A stretch of DNA of 39,203 nucleotides from Acidobacteriota bacterium (GTDB lineage: Bacteria > Acidobacteriota > Thermoanaerobaculia > Multivoradales > J023): positions 1 through 39,203 of the forward strand of contig RFGL01000332.1 in NCBI GenBank assembly GCA_003697015.1, written 5' to 3'. How positions within the stretch are numbered: position 1 is the first letter of the stretch; each line of letters starts with the position of its first letter. The translations under genes were made by a program, and so were the position numbers. Positions 18,354 to 27,152 of this stretch are shown here, one piece after another. The notes below the pieces were generated by a model that did not search any database, was not told the DNA's origin, and worked only from the letters and a program-made list of their open reading frames with translations.

Positions 18354-19543
18354 ATGCAGGAAGTCGTCATTCTGAGCGCTGCCCGCACGCCCATCGGCGC
18401 GTTCCAGGGCGCCCTCGCCCCGCTCACCGCCCCGCAGCTCGGCGCGCGGGCCATCGCCGCCGCCATCGAACGCGCCGGGGTGGAGCCGGCGGCGGTAGAG
18501 CAGGTCTACATGGGCTGCGTGCTGCCCGCCGGCCTGGGGCAGGCGCCGGCCCGCCAGGCCACCCTCGGCGCCGGCTGTCCGACGTCGACCGGCGCGGTGA
18601 CGTTGAACAAGGTCTGCGGCTCGGGCATGCGGGCGGTGATGAGCGGCGCCAACGACCTGCGCTGCGGCGACTACAAGCTGGTGGTGGCCGGCGGCATGGA
18701 GAGCATGAGCCGGGCGCCCTACCTCCTGCCCGGCGTACGCGACGGCCTGCGCCTGGGGCACGGCAAGGTGGTCGACTCGATGATCCACGACGGCTTGTGG
18801 GATCCCTACAAGGACCAGCACTGGGCAACTGCGCCGAGACCTGCGCCGCCGAGTACGCGATCGATCGCCAGGCCCAGGACGACTACGCCGCCGACAGCTA
18901 TCGCCGCGCCCGGGCGGCCACCGAGCAGGGCCTCTTCGCCGCCGAGATCGTGCCGGTCGAGGTCCCCCAGCGCCGCGGCGAGCCGCACCGGGTCGAGCGC
19001 GACGAAGAGCCCGAGCGGGTCGACTTCGAGAAGATGAAGCGCTTGCCGCCGGTCTTCCAGCGCGACGGCGGCACCGTCACCGCGGCCAACGCCAGCAAGA
19101 TCAACGACGGCGCCGCGGCGCTGGTGCTGACCACCGCGGACGAGGCCGCGCGGCTGGGCCTGCGGCCGCGCGCCCGGCTGGTGGCGCAGGCGACCTACGC
19201 CCAGGAACCGGAGTGGTTCACCACCGCCCCGGTCGGCGCCGTGCGGCGGCTGCTCGAGCGCGCCGGTCTCGCGGCCGGCGACGTCGATCTCTTCGAGATC
19301 AACGAGGCCTTCGCGGTGGTGGCCCTGGCCTGCATGGCCGAGCTCGGGATCCCCCGCGAGCGGCTCAACGTGCACGGCGGCGCCGTCGCCCTCGGCCATC
19401 CGATCGGCGCCTCCGGGGCGCGCATCCTGACCACCCTGCTGCACGCCATGGAGGCGCGCAACGTCCACCGCGGCTGTGCCGCGATCTGTCTCGGCGGCGG
19501 CGAGGCCACCGCCGTCCTGATCGAGCGAGAGGTTGAAGCTTGA
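18354..19543 (+). pseudogene. Acetyl-CoA acetyltransferase (thiolase) with a single-base frameshift
   Basis: Thiolase of the acetoacetyl-CoA type. The first frame starts at ATG 18354 behind GGGAGC and reads [19 protein letters not shown] with the acyl-accepting cysteine segment [16 protein letters not shown]. It is correct up to [10 protein letters not shown]. The homologous sequence then continues in the next frame as [13 protein letters not shown] through NEAFAVVALACMAEL, NVHGGAVALGHPIGASGAR (catalytic His) and the final AICLGGGEATAVLIE. Inserting one A after CAC at 18819-18821 restores HMGNCAE, the normal thiolase text, and gives about 396 residues, full family length. All other catalytic boxes are intact, so this is either a sequencing/assembly error or a very recent mutation. 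The stop overlaps the TTG start of lptD. Confidence 0.88.
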
Positions 19544-21852
19544 ATCTGCCACGGAACCTGATCGAGAGGCGCTGGGCGGGCGCGTTGCTGGCGGCGATCC
19601 TGGCGGCGGCCCCGCTGGCGGCACAGGAAGCGGCGCCGCCGGCGCCGGCGCCGGCCGAGCGCGGCGACGCGACGCCGGCGGAGGGCAAGAAAGACGCCGA
19701 GCGAGACGACGAGCGGGTGCGCTTCGAGGTCGAGCTCGCCGACGGCCGGGCGGTGATCCGGGCCGAAGACTTCCGTTACCAGCCGGGCGATTACATGATC
19801 GCCACCGCCGGCGTCGAGGTGCGCTACAAAGACCTGGTGCTCACCGCCGACCGGGCGCGGCTCGACATCCCCACCCAGTTGATCACCGCCGAAGGCAACG
19901 TGGTGCTCGACGAGGGTCCGCGCCGGCTGAGCGGCGACACCCTCGAGTACCACCTCGAGAGCCGCACCGGCCGGCTGACCAACGCCACCGCCTACGTCCA
20001 GCCCGACTACTACTTCTCCGGCGTCGAGCTGGCCAAGACCGGGCCCGAGGACTACGCCGTCACCGACGGCGTCTTCACCTCCTGCAGCGGCGACTCCCCC
20101 CCCTGGAGCATCGCCCTGTCGAGCGCCAAGGTGACCCTCGAAGACTACGCCCGGATCAAGAACGCCCGCATGCGGTTCAAGAACGTGCCGGTGCTCTACG
20201 TGCCCTACATCCTGTGGCCGACCAAGACCGAACGCAGCTCGGGCTTCCTGATCCCCAAGCCCGGCTTCTCCAGCCGCCGCGGCGCCTACCTGGGGGTGGC
20301 CTACTACCAGACCCTCGGCCGCAGCGCCGACCTGACCCTGCTCGGCGACGCCTACAGCGAGAGCTACTTCGGCGGCGGCATGGAGCTGCGCTGGCGGCCG
20401 TCCGAGACCTCCCGGGGGCTCTTTCAGGGCTACTTCATCACCGAGCCGGACGAGATCGACCCCGCCGACGTGCCGCCGGTCCGCATCGATCCCAACTTCA
20501 TGCAGGGGGACGACCGCTGGAAGCTGCGCTTCTTTCACCAGCAGGACAAGATCTTCAAGCACTTCCGCGCCGTCATCGACTTCGTCGACTACTCGGACTT
20601 CAACTTCCAGGGTGACTACGAGCGCGACGTCAGCCGCAGCGCCCAGTCCTTCGTCTACTCCAACGCCTACCTGACCGCCAACGTCGGCAACCAGTCCTTC
20701 AACATCCTGGTCGACCGCCGCGAGCGGGTACGGCGCGGCGGCCGCGACGTGCGTCACCAGCTGCCGGAGATCGAATACCGCCTGCGGCCCACCCGGCTGG
20801 GGTCGACGCCGATCTACTTCAGCCTGCTGTCGTCCCTCAACTACTTCCAGGTGCAGCTCGACGAGGACGAGTTCGACTACGGCCGGGCGGACCTGCTGCC
20901 CTTCTTCTCCATCCCCCTGAGCACCATCCCCTGGCTGTCGGCCAAGCTCGACGTCGGCGGCCGGGTGACCTTCTACAGCGACAGCCTCAACGATCGCCGC
21001 AGCGAGTTCTCCGGCGAGTCCCTGACCCGCACCTTCGGCAGCGCCACCCTGGAGGTGGTCGGACCGGCGTTCTCGCGCATCTTCAACAAGGGCCTCGGCC
21101 GTTTCGCCAAGATCAAGCACGTCATCGAGCCGCGCTTCGACTTCAATTTCGTCAGCGACTTCGACGACCAGCTCTTCGTGCCGGTCTTCGACGAGGTCGA
21201 CAACTTCCTCTCGCGCCAGGACGTGGTCTTCTCCTTCAACCACCGGCTGATCGCCAAGCCGGCGGCGGACGAGGAGGACGATCCGTCCGCCGGCGGCGCC
21301 TTTGAGATCGCCAGCTTCAGCCTCGCCCAGGGATACAGCTTCGACGACGACCGGCCGCTGCAATTCGGCCGCCGCGACCGGGACCGCAAGAGCCAGGCCA
21401 GCCCGATCTTCGCCAGCCTGCGGCTCAATCCCAGTCAGCGCACCAGTCTGAAGCTCGACGCGGCGTACAACACCCTCTTCGGCCGCTTCGAGTCGGCCAG
21501 CCTGAGCGGCCGGCTGGCCCTCGGCAAGCACAACGAGCTCGGCGCCGCCTGGTTCACCCGCTTCAATGCCGAGACCGGCGCCGAGCAGCGCAACCAGGCC
21601 CAACTCTTCGGCAGCTTCGCCCTGCTGCCCGAGCGCCTCTTCCTCGACGGCGCCTTCCGCTTCGACCTGCGGTTGGAGGAGACCCTGGAACAGATCCTCC
21701 GGCTGCGCTACAACGGCTCCTGCTACGGCCTGCAACTGGAGTGGCGGGAGTCCAACTTCGCCAACGTCGACCAGAGCGACGTCCGCTTTCTGCTGACCCT
21801 CAAGCACGTCGGGACCTTCCTCGACTTCACCAGCAGCACGGGCTCTTTCTGA
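19540..21852 (+). CDS. lptD: LPS-assembly outer membrane protein LptD
   Basis: LptD/OstA beta-barrel that inserts lipopolysaccharide into the outer leaflet with LptE. It starts at TTG 19540, overlapping the thiolase stop, with AGAGG 7 bases upstream. A signal peptide (RRWAGALLAAILAAAPLAAQEAA) is followed by an OstA/LptA-type beta-jellyroll (about 65-145: VRYKDLVLTADRARLD, ITAEGNVVLDEGPRRLSGD). The LptD barrel domain then runs to the end, with family segments VFTSCSGDSPPWSI, MRFKNVPVLYVPYILWPTKTERSSGFLIP and a late LRYNGSCYGLQLEW. The two cysteines in SCSG and SCYG are candidates for an inter-domain disulfide like that of characterised LptD. Length is 770 residues, usual. It is strong evidence for a diderm LPS-bearing cell. 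Confidence 0.93.
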   Translation: MNLPRNLIERRWAGALLAAILAAAPLAAQEAAPPAPAPAERGDATPAEGKKDAERDDERVRFEVELADGRAVIRAEDFRYQPGDYMIATAGVEVRYKDLVLTADRARLDIPTQLITAEGNVVLDEGPRRLSGDTLEYHLESRTGRLTNATAYVQPDYYFSGVELAKTGPEDYAVTDGVFTSCSGDSPPWSIALSSAKVTLEDYARIKNARMRFKNVPVLYVPYILWPTKTERSSGFLIPKPGFSSRRGAYLGVAYYQTLGRSADLTLLGDAYSESYFGGGMELRWRPSETSRGLFQGYFITEPDEIDPADVPPVRIDPNFMQGDDRWKLRFFHQQDKIFKHFRAVIDFVDYSDFNFQGDYERDVSRSAQSFVYSNAYLTANVGNQSFNILVDRRERVRRGGRDVRHQLPEIEYRLRPTRLGSTPIYFSLLSSLNYFQVQLDEDEFDYGRADLLPFFSIPLSTIPWLSAKLDVGGRVTFYSDSLNDRRSEFSGESLTRTFGSATLEVVGPAFSRIFNKGLGRFAKIKHVIEPRFDFNFVSDFDDQLFVPVFDEVDNFLSRQDVVFSFNHRLIAKPAADEEDDPSAGGAFEIASFSLAQGYSFDDDRPLQFGRRDRDRKSQASPIFASLRLNPSQRTSLKLDAAYNTLFGRFESASLSGRLALGKHNELGAAWFTRFNAETGAEQRNQAQLFGSFALLPERLFLDGAFRFDLRLEETLEQILRLRYNGSCYGLQLEWRESNFANVDQSDVRFLLTLKHVGTFLDFTSSTGSF

Positions 21853-21925
21853 GATCGGGACGGTGCGCCGTGCGGCGCCGCGTGCCGGCCGGCAGCGGCG
21901 GCGCAGGCCACGGAGACCACGGACG

Positions 21926-23014
21926 ATGAAAGGTTTGATCTTGAGCGGAGGGCGCGGCACGCGCCTGCGGCCGCTGACCTACACCTCGGCCAAGCAGCTG
22001 GTGCCGGTGGCCAACAAGCCGGTGCTCTTCTTCGGCATCGAATCCCTGGTGGCGGCGGGCATCACCGAGCTCGGCATCGTCGTCGGCGATACGCGGGCCG
22101 AGATCGAGGCCGCGGTCGGCGACGGCTCGCGCTTCGGCGCCCGGGTCACCTATCTCGAGCAGGACGCGCCCCGCGGCCTGGCCCACGCGGTGATGATCGC
22201 CGAGGAGTTCATGGCCGGCGAGGATTTCGTCATGTACCTGGGCGACAACCTGATCGCCGGCGGCATCACCGGCCTGGTGGAGGAATTCAAGCAGCGGCGG
22301 CCCAACGCCATGATCCTCCTCGCCGAGGTGCCGAATCCGCAGCAGTTCGGCGTCGCCGAGCTGGAGGAGGACAACGGCGACGGTCCGGTGCGGGTCAAAC
22401 GCCTGGTGGAGAAGCCGCCGCAGCCGCGCAGCAACCTGGCGCTGGTCGGGGTCTACCTCTTCGACCGCAACATCTTCGATTCGGTCAAACGCATCCAACC
22501 GTCGGCGCGCGGCGAGCTGGAGATCACCGACGCCATCCAGGACCTGATCGACCGCGGCTTCGAGGTCCACCCGCACAAGGTGCAGGGCTGGTGGAAGGAC
22601 ACCGGCAAGCTCGACGACATGCTCGAGGCCAACCGCATCGTCCTCGACACGATGCCCCTCACCGGCGCCGGCTCGGCCCGTCTCGACGCCGCGAGCCGCA
22701 TCGAAGGGCGGGTCGAGCTCGGCGCGGGCGTCGAGCTGATCGATGCCAAGGTCCGCGGGCCGGTGATCGTCGGCGCCGGCACCCGCCTCGAGCACGCCTT
22801 CATCGGCCCCTACACCTCAATCGGCGAAAGCTGCACCCTGGCCCACTGCGAGGTCGAGAACTCGATCATTCTCGCCGACAGCCAGATCCGCGACGTCGAC
22901 CGCCGCATCGACGGCTCGCTGATCGGCCGCGGCGTGCGCATCGTCAAATCCAAGCTCAAGCCCCGTGCCCACCGCTTCATGCTCGGCGACAACTCCGAGG
23001 TGGAGATCGTCTGA
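21926..23014 (+). CDS. rmlA: Glucose-1-phosphate thymidylyltransferase, long form with C-terminal beta-helix
   Basis: Nucleotidyltransferase that makes dTDP-glucose from dTTP and glucose-1-phosphate. The catalytic signature is MKGLILSGGRGTRLRPLTYTSAKQLVPVANKP, with MYLGDNLIAGG and GWWKDTGKLDDMLEANRIVL further on. At 362 residues it is the long type (StrD-like), with a left-handed beta-helix after about residue 245 (ASRIEGRVELGAGVELIDAKV, IGPYTSIGESCTLAHCEVEN) rather than the ~290-residue RmlA. The ORF track start at 21863 adds an arginine-rich tract; ATG 21926 matches the family start. The stop overlaps the rmlD ATG (ATGATG-type coupling). Confidence 0.9.
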   Translation: MKGLILSGGRGTRLRPLTYTSAKQLVPVANKPVLFFGIESLVAAGITELGIVVGDTRAEIEAAVGDGSRFGARVTYLEQDAPRGLAHAVMIAEEFMAGEDFVMYLGDNLIAGGITGLVEEFKQRRPNAMILLAEVPNPQQFGVAELEEDNGDGPVRVKRLVEKPPQPRSNLALVGVYLFDRNIFDSVKRIQPSARGELEITDAIQDLIDRGFEVHPHKVQGWWKDTGKLDDMLEANRIVLDTMPLTGAGSARLDAASRIEGRVELGAGVELIDAKVRGPVIVGAGTRLEHAFIGPYTSIGESCTLAHCEVENSIILADSQIRDVDRRIDGSLIGRGVRIVKSKLKPRAHRFMLGDNSEVEIV

Positions 23015-23880
23015 TGCGCATGCTGGTCTTCGGCGGCACCGGCATGCTCGGCCGGGCGCTGGCGGCGGAGGGGCGCCGGCGCAACCAGCCGGTGCTGGCG
23101 CTCTCCCGTGCCCAGGGCGACGTCCGCGATCGCCGGCGGCTGGCCTACTGGGCCGGCGCCTTCGCCCCGGAGGTGATCGTCAACTGCGCCGCCTTCACCC
23201 AGGTCGATGCCTGCGAGGAACGCCGCCAGCACGCCCTCGAGGTCAACGGCGAGGCGGTGGCCCACGTCGCGGCGGCGGCGGCCGGGGCCGGCGCCGCGCT
23301 GGTCCAGGTGTCGAGCGACTACGTCTTCGACGGCGGGGGCAGCCGGCCCTACCGCGAGGACGACCCCCTCGGCCCGCTGTCGGTCTACGGCGAGAGCAAG
23401 CGCCTGGGGGAGGAACGGGCCCTGGCCTACGAGCGGGCGCTGGTGGTGCGCGCCAGCTGGCTGTTCGGCGCCGGCGGGCCGAGCTTTCCGGCGACGATCC
23501 GCCGGCTGATCGCCGACGGCAAGACGCCGCTCCGGGTGGTCGACGACCAGGTCGGCGCCCCCACCTACACCCCCTACCTGGCGCGGGCGATCTGGGACCT
23601 GGCGCAGCGGCGGGCGACGGGGGTGGTGCACTACCGGAACCGCCCTCCGGTATCCTGGTACGGCGTCGCCTGCGAAATCGCCGCGGCGGTGCGGCCGCGG
23701 GCCGAAGTCGTCCCGGTCACCACCAGCGAGTTTCCGCGGCCGGCACCGCGCCCCGCCTACTCGGTGCTCGACGTCGGCCGCTTCGAGGAGCTGGTGGGCC
23801 GCGCAGTGGAGCCGTGGCTCGCCGGCTTGACCGACTTTCTCGATACCATGGCCCGCCGGGAGGGGAACTCGGGAGACTAG
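23014..23880 (+). CDS. rmlD: dTDP-4-dehydrorhamnose reductase
   Basis: Short-chain reductase that finishes dTDP-L-rhamnose. The NAD(P)-binding start is MRMLVFGGTGMLGRALAAEG, followed by IVNCAAFTQVDACEERRQHALEVN (the RmlD hallmark), VQVSSDYVFDG, the YxxxK pair in SVYGESKRLGE and RASWLFGAGG. With the ATG at 23014 it has 288 residues, normal. It overlaps rmlA by one base. No rmlB (4,6-dehydratase) or rmlC (epimerase) is in the window, so those steps must be encoded elsewhere. Confidence 0.9.
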   Translation: MRMLVFGGTGMLGRALAAEGRRRNQPVLALSRAQGDVRDRRRLAYWAGAFAPEVIVNCAAFTQVDACEERRQHALEVNGEAVAHVAAAAAGAGAALVQVSSDYVFDGGGSRPYREDDPLGPLSVYGESKRLGEERALAYERALVVRASWLFGAGGPSFPATIRRLIADGKTPLRVVDDQVGAPTYTPYLARAIWDLAQRRATGVVHYRNRPPVSWYGVACEIAAAVRPRAEVVPVTTSEFPRPAPRPAYSVLDVGRFEELVGRAVEPWLAGLTDFLDTMARREGNSGD

Positions 23881-23883
23881 AGA

Positions 23884-24864
23884 ATGAAAGCGTTGATCAC
23901 AGGCATCACCGGCTTCGCCGGCTCGCACCTGGCCGACTACCTGCTCGCCCACCAACCGCAGGTCGAGGTGGTCGGCACCCGCCGCTGGCGCAGCCCGATG
24001 ACCAATCTGCGGCAGGCCGCCGGCCGCGTCGACCTGCGCGAGTGCGATCTGCGGGACGCGGCGGCGGTCTACAATCTGCTCAAGGACGTGCGGCCGGACG
24101 TCATCTTCCACCTCGCGGCCCAGAGCTTCGTGCCCACCAGCTGGAGCGCCCCGGGCACCACCCTCGACACCAACATCCTGAGCCAGACCAACATCTTCGA
24201 GGCGGTCCGCGCCCTCGAGCTCGATCCGGTGATCCAGATCGCCTGTTCGAGCGAGGAGTACGGCCTGGTCAAGCCCGACGAGACGCCGATCACCGAGAAG
24301 AACCCCCTGCGTCCGCTGTCGCCCTACGCCGTGTCGAAGGTGGCGCAGGACTTCCTCGGCTACCAGTACTTCAAGAGCTACGGCCTGAAGGTGATCCGTA
24401 CCCGCGGCTTCAATCACACCGGCCCGCGCCGGGGGGAGGTCTTCGTCACCTCCAACTTCGCCAAGCAGGTGGCGTCGATCGAGGCCGGGGTGCAGGAGCC
24501 GGTGATCCGGGTCGGCAACCTCGACGCCATCCGCGACTTCACCGACGTGCGCGACATGGTCCGCGGCTATTGGCTGGCGGTCAACCGGGCGCGGCCGGGG
24601 GAGGTCTACAACCTCTGCAGCGGCGAAGGGATCACCATCAAGGAGCTGCTGGAGCGGCTGATCGCCCTGGCCAAGGTCGAGGTCGAGGTCAAGACCGACC
24701 CCGCCCGCCTGCGGCCGTCGGACGTCGAGATCCTGATCGGCGACAGCTCCAAGTTCCGCGCCGACACCGGCTGGCGACCGGAGATCCCCTTCGACCAGAC
24801 CCTGCGCGACACTCTCGACTACTGGCGCCAGCGGGTGGCGGAGGGTGCGCCGGTCAACGCTTGA
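23884..24864 (+). CDS. gmd: GDP-mannose 4,6-dehydratase-like SDR enzyme
   Basis: Extended SDR enzyme of 326 residues. It has the nucleotide-binding GITGFAGSHLADYLL, the substrate region HLAAQSFVPTSWSAPGTTLDTN, the active-site segment QIACSSEEYGLV and the catalytic YAVSK. RTRGFNHTGPRRGEVFVTSNFAKQVA is close to GDP-mannose 4,6-dehydratases (Gmd). The reaction would give GDP-4-keto-6-deoxy-mannose. A related reductase follows 3 bases downstream and fits the next step. The SSEEYG in place of the more usual S/T-SE-x-YG is also found in Rmd-like proteins, so the split of dehydratase and reductase roles between the two neighbours is likely but not certain. Confidence 0.78.
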   Translation: MKALITGITGFAGSHLADYLLAHQPQVEVVGTRRWRSPMTNLRQAAGRVDLRECDLRDAAAVYNLLKDVRPDVIFHLAAQSFVPTSWSAPGTTLDTNILSQTNIFEAVRALELDPVIQIACSSEEYGLVKPDETPITEKNPLRPLSPYAVSKVAQDFLGYQYFKSYGLKVIRTRGFNHTGPRRGEVFVTSNFAKQVASIEAGVQEPVIRVGNLDAIRDFTDVRDMVRGYWLAVNRARPGEVYNLCSGEGITIKELLERLIALAKVEVEVKTDPARLRPSDVEILIGDSSKFRADTGWRPEIPFDQTLRDTLDYWRQRVAEGAPVNA

Positions 24865-24866
24865 GC

Positions 24867-25772
24867 ATGCGCGTCCTGATCAGCGGCATCACCGGCTTCG
24901 TAGGCGATCACCTGGCCCGTGCCCTGCTCGATGAGCACGAGGTCTGGGGCTTTGCCAACGAGGCCGGCACGCCGCCCGCCGGCTGCGAGGTGCGGGTGGT
25001 CGATCTGCTCGACGAGCAGGCTCTGACCGAGCTGGTGGCCGAGGCGCGGCCCCAGGCGGTGGTCCACCTCGCCGGCCTGAGCCACGTCGGCGCTTCCTTC
25101 GACCGCCCCGCCGCCTACCGCCGGGTCAACGCCGGTGGCACCCACGCCCTGTGCCGGGCCCTCGCCGCCGCGGCGCCCAGGGCCCTCCTGGTGGTCGCCT
25201 CGAGCGCCGAGGTCTACGGCCCGGTGCCGGCGTCGGAGCAGCCGATCGTCGAGGAGCGCTCGCCCGATCCGCGCTCGCCCTACGCCGAGTCGAAGGTCGA
25301 GGCCGAGCAGCTGGCCCTCGCCGCCGGCGGGGTGGTGGTGCGGCCGTTCAACATCATCGGTCCGGGCCAGGCGCCGACCTTCGCCCTTCCCGCCTTCGCT
25401 CAGCAGCTGGCGCGCATCCGGGCGGGACGGCAGGAGGCGGTGATCCGGGTCGGCGACCTGAGCCCGCGGCGCGACTTCACCCACGTCGGCGATGCCGTCG
25501 CCGCCTACCGCCTGCTGCTCGAGCGCGGGGCGCCCGGCGTGGTCTACAACCTGGCCTCGGGCCGGGCGGTGGCCATGCGCGAGGTGCTCGAACGGCTGAT
25601 GGCGATCGCCGGGGTGACGGCCGAGATCCGCCCCGATCCGGCGCGTTTCCGGCCCTGCGACGCGCCCGTGATGTGCGGCGACGGCAGCCGCCTGCGCGCC
25701 CTGGGCTGGGCGCCGGCGCGCGATCTCGACCACGCCCTGCGCGACCTCTGGTGCCACACCGTGGCGGGGTGA
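24867..25772 (+). CDS. rmd: GDP-4-keto-6-deoxy-D-mannose reductase-like SDR enzyme
   Basis: Extended SDR enzyme of 301 residues, with GITGFVGDHLARALL at the N-terminus, VVHLAGLSHVGASFDRP, the active-site serine segment VVASSAEVYGPVP and the catalytic YAESK. VVRPFNIIGPGQAPTFALPAF and the C-terminal DPARFRPCDAPVMCGDGSRLRALGW match Rmd-type reductases, which would yield GDP-D-rhamnose from the product of the preceding gene. The ATG at 24867 lies 3 bases after the gmd stop. The ORF track start (22965) is a read-through of the upstream gene. GDP-L-fucose-type reductases or other SDR activities are the alternatives. Confidence 0.78.
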   Translation: MRVLISGITGFVGDHLARALLDEHEVWGFANEAGTPPAGCEVRVVDLLDEQALTELVAEARPQAVVHLAGLSHVGASFDRPAAYRRVNAGGTHALCRALAAAAPRALLVVASSAEVYGPVPASEQPIVEERSPDPRSPYAESKVEAEQLALAAGGVVVRPFNIIGPGQAPTFALPAFAQQLARIRAGRQEAVIRVGDLSPRRDFTHVGDAVAAYRLLLERGAPGVVYNLASGRAVAMREVLERLMAIAGVTAEIRPDPARFRPCDAPVMCGDGSRLRALGWAPARDLDHALRDLWCHTVAG

Positions 25773-25793
25773 GGGCCGCCCGCGACGAGCGCC

Positions 25794-27152
25794 ATGGGCC
25801 GGAGGTTGAGCCGCGGCGAGCTGGCGCGCAAGCTGATCCACCTCGGCGCCGGCACGATCGCCTTCGCCGTCGTCTTCCTCGGCCCGGCGCCTAGCGCTCT
25901 GGTCGCGCTCCTCGGGCTGGCGACCAACCTCTTGGTGCTGCCGGCGGTGGGCGGCAAGCGGCTGTGGCGGGAAGACGAGCTGGCGCGCGGCGTCTCCGCC
26001 GGCATCGTCTTCTACCCCCTGTCGGTCTTGATCCTGATCCTCGCCTTCCGGCGCCACCCCGAGGTGGCGGCGGCGACCTGGGGCCTGCTCGCCTTCGGCG
26101 ACGGCATGGCGGGGCTGGTCGGCATGCGCTTCGGTCGCCGCCCGCTGCCGTGGAATCCGGCCAAGACCTGGCTCGGCAGCCTCGCCTACGCCGCCTGCGG
26201 CGGCCTGGCGTCGGCGGTTCTCCTGTGGTGGACCGTGAGCCACCCGCTCGGCGCCGGCGGGCGGCCGATCGATCTCGGCTTCGTCGCCGCCATCTGCGCC
26301 GTCACCGCCATCGCCGCCGCCTTCTTGGAGTCCCTGCCCCTGGGCCTCGACGACAACCTCGGGGTGCCTCTCGTCGCCGGCCTGCTGCTCTTCGCCCTGC
26401 GCCTGACCGAAGGCCGCTGGGCGCTCCTCGACTGGCCGGCCCTGGCGTCCGGCGCCGCCGCCGGCTTGGCGTTCAACCTGGTGCTCGCCGCCGCCGCCCT
26501 GGGCAGCCGTGCCCTGAGCGCCTCGGGGGCGGTGGCGGGGGTCGTCGTCGGCACCGCGATCTACGCCGGCGCCGGCTGGCGGGGCTACCTGCTGCTGGTG
26601 GCCTTCGTCGTCCTCGGCTCCGCCGCCACCCGCGCCGGCTACGCGCGCAAGCGGGCGGCGGGCCTGAGCCAGGAGCATGGCGGCCGGCGGCGGGCGCGCC
26701 ACGCCCTGGCCAACGGTGCGGTGGCGGCGCTGGCGGCGACGTTCGCCGTCGTGACCCCGTACCGGGAAAGTTGTCTGCTCGCCCTGGCCGGCGCCCTGGC
26801 CACCGCCCTGGGGGATACCCTGAGCTCGGAGCTGGGCCAGCTCTGGGGCCGGCGGCCGGTCCTCCTGACGACCTTCCGGCGCGCGCCGCCGGGCACCGAC
26901 GGCGCGATCTCCGCCGCCGGCACCCTCGCCGGTCTCGCCGGTGCCCTGGCGATCGCCGCCCTCGGCGCCGCCGCCGGTCTCTACCCCGCCGCCGGCGCGG
27001 CGCTGGTCGTCGTCGCCGGCTTCGCCGGCACCACCGCCGACAGCCTCCTCGGCGCCACCCTCGAGCGCCGCGGCCTGCTCGACAACGAAGCGGTCAACTT
27101 CCTCGCCACCCTGGCCGGGGCCCTGACCGCCGGCGTCCTCGCCGCTCAGTAG
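25794..27152 (+). CDS. Fusion of a dolichol/phytol kinase-like (VTE5 type) and a DUF92 (VTE6 type) membrane domain
   Basis: 452 residues, almost all membrane segments, in two halves. The N-terminal half (1-~205) matches the SEC59/DGK1/VTE5 group of CTP-dependent polyprenol, diacylglycerol or phytol kinases. It has ELARKLIHLGAGTIAF, the signature GDGMAGLVGMRFG, PAKTWLGSLAY and GLDDNLGVPLVAGL. The C-terminal half (~215-452) is a DUF92/TIGR00297 protein with SGAVAGVVVGTAIY, DTLSSELGQLWG, VLLTTFRRAPPGTDGAISAAGTLAG and FAGTTADSLLGATLERRGLLDNEAVNF. In plants VTE5 phosphorylates phytol and VTE6 (DUF92) phosphorylates phytyl phosphate, so one polypeptide could carry both steps from a prenol to its diphosphate. 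The actual alcohol is unknown. It starts 21 bases after rmd; its last 7 bases overlap the convergent STN gene. Confidence 0.85.
   Translation: MGRRLSRGELARKLIHLGAGTIAFAVVFLGPAPSALVALLGLATNLLVLPAVGGKRLWREDELARGVSAGIVFYPLSVLILILAFRRHPEVAAATWGLLAFGDGMAGLVGMRFGRRPLPWNPAKTWLGSLAYAACGGLASAVLLWWTVSHPLGAGGRPIDLGFVAAICAVTAIAAAFLESLPLGLDDNLGVPLVAGLLLFALRLTEGRWALLDWPALASGAAAGLAFNLVLAAAALGSRALSASGAVAGVVVGTAIYAGAGWRGYLLLVAFVVLGSAATRAGYARKRAAGLSQEHGGRRRARHALANGAVAALAATFAVVTPYRESCLLALAGALATALGDTLSSELGQLWGRRPVLLTTFRRAPPGTDGAISAAGTLAGLAGALAIAALGAAAGLYPAAGAALVVVAGFAGTTADSLLGATLERRGLLDNEAVNFLATLAGALTAGVLAAQ

Noticed and set aside
18820-18830. Programmed frameshift in the thiolase gene
   Set aside because: No slippery run or downstream structure typical of programmed shifts, and thiolases are not known to use one; a one-base error or mutation explains it better.
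19195-21960. 921-codon minus-strand ORF opposite thiolase and lptD
   Set aside because: Antisense shadow; lptD motifs and signal peptide are on the plus strand.
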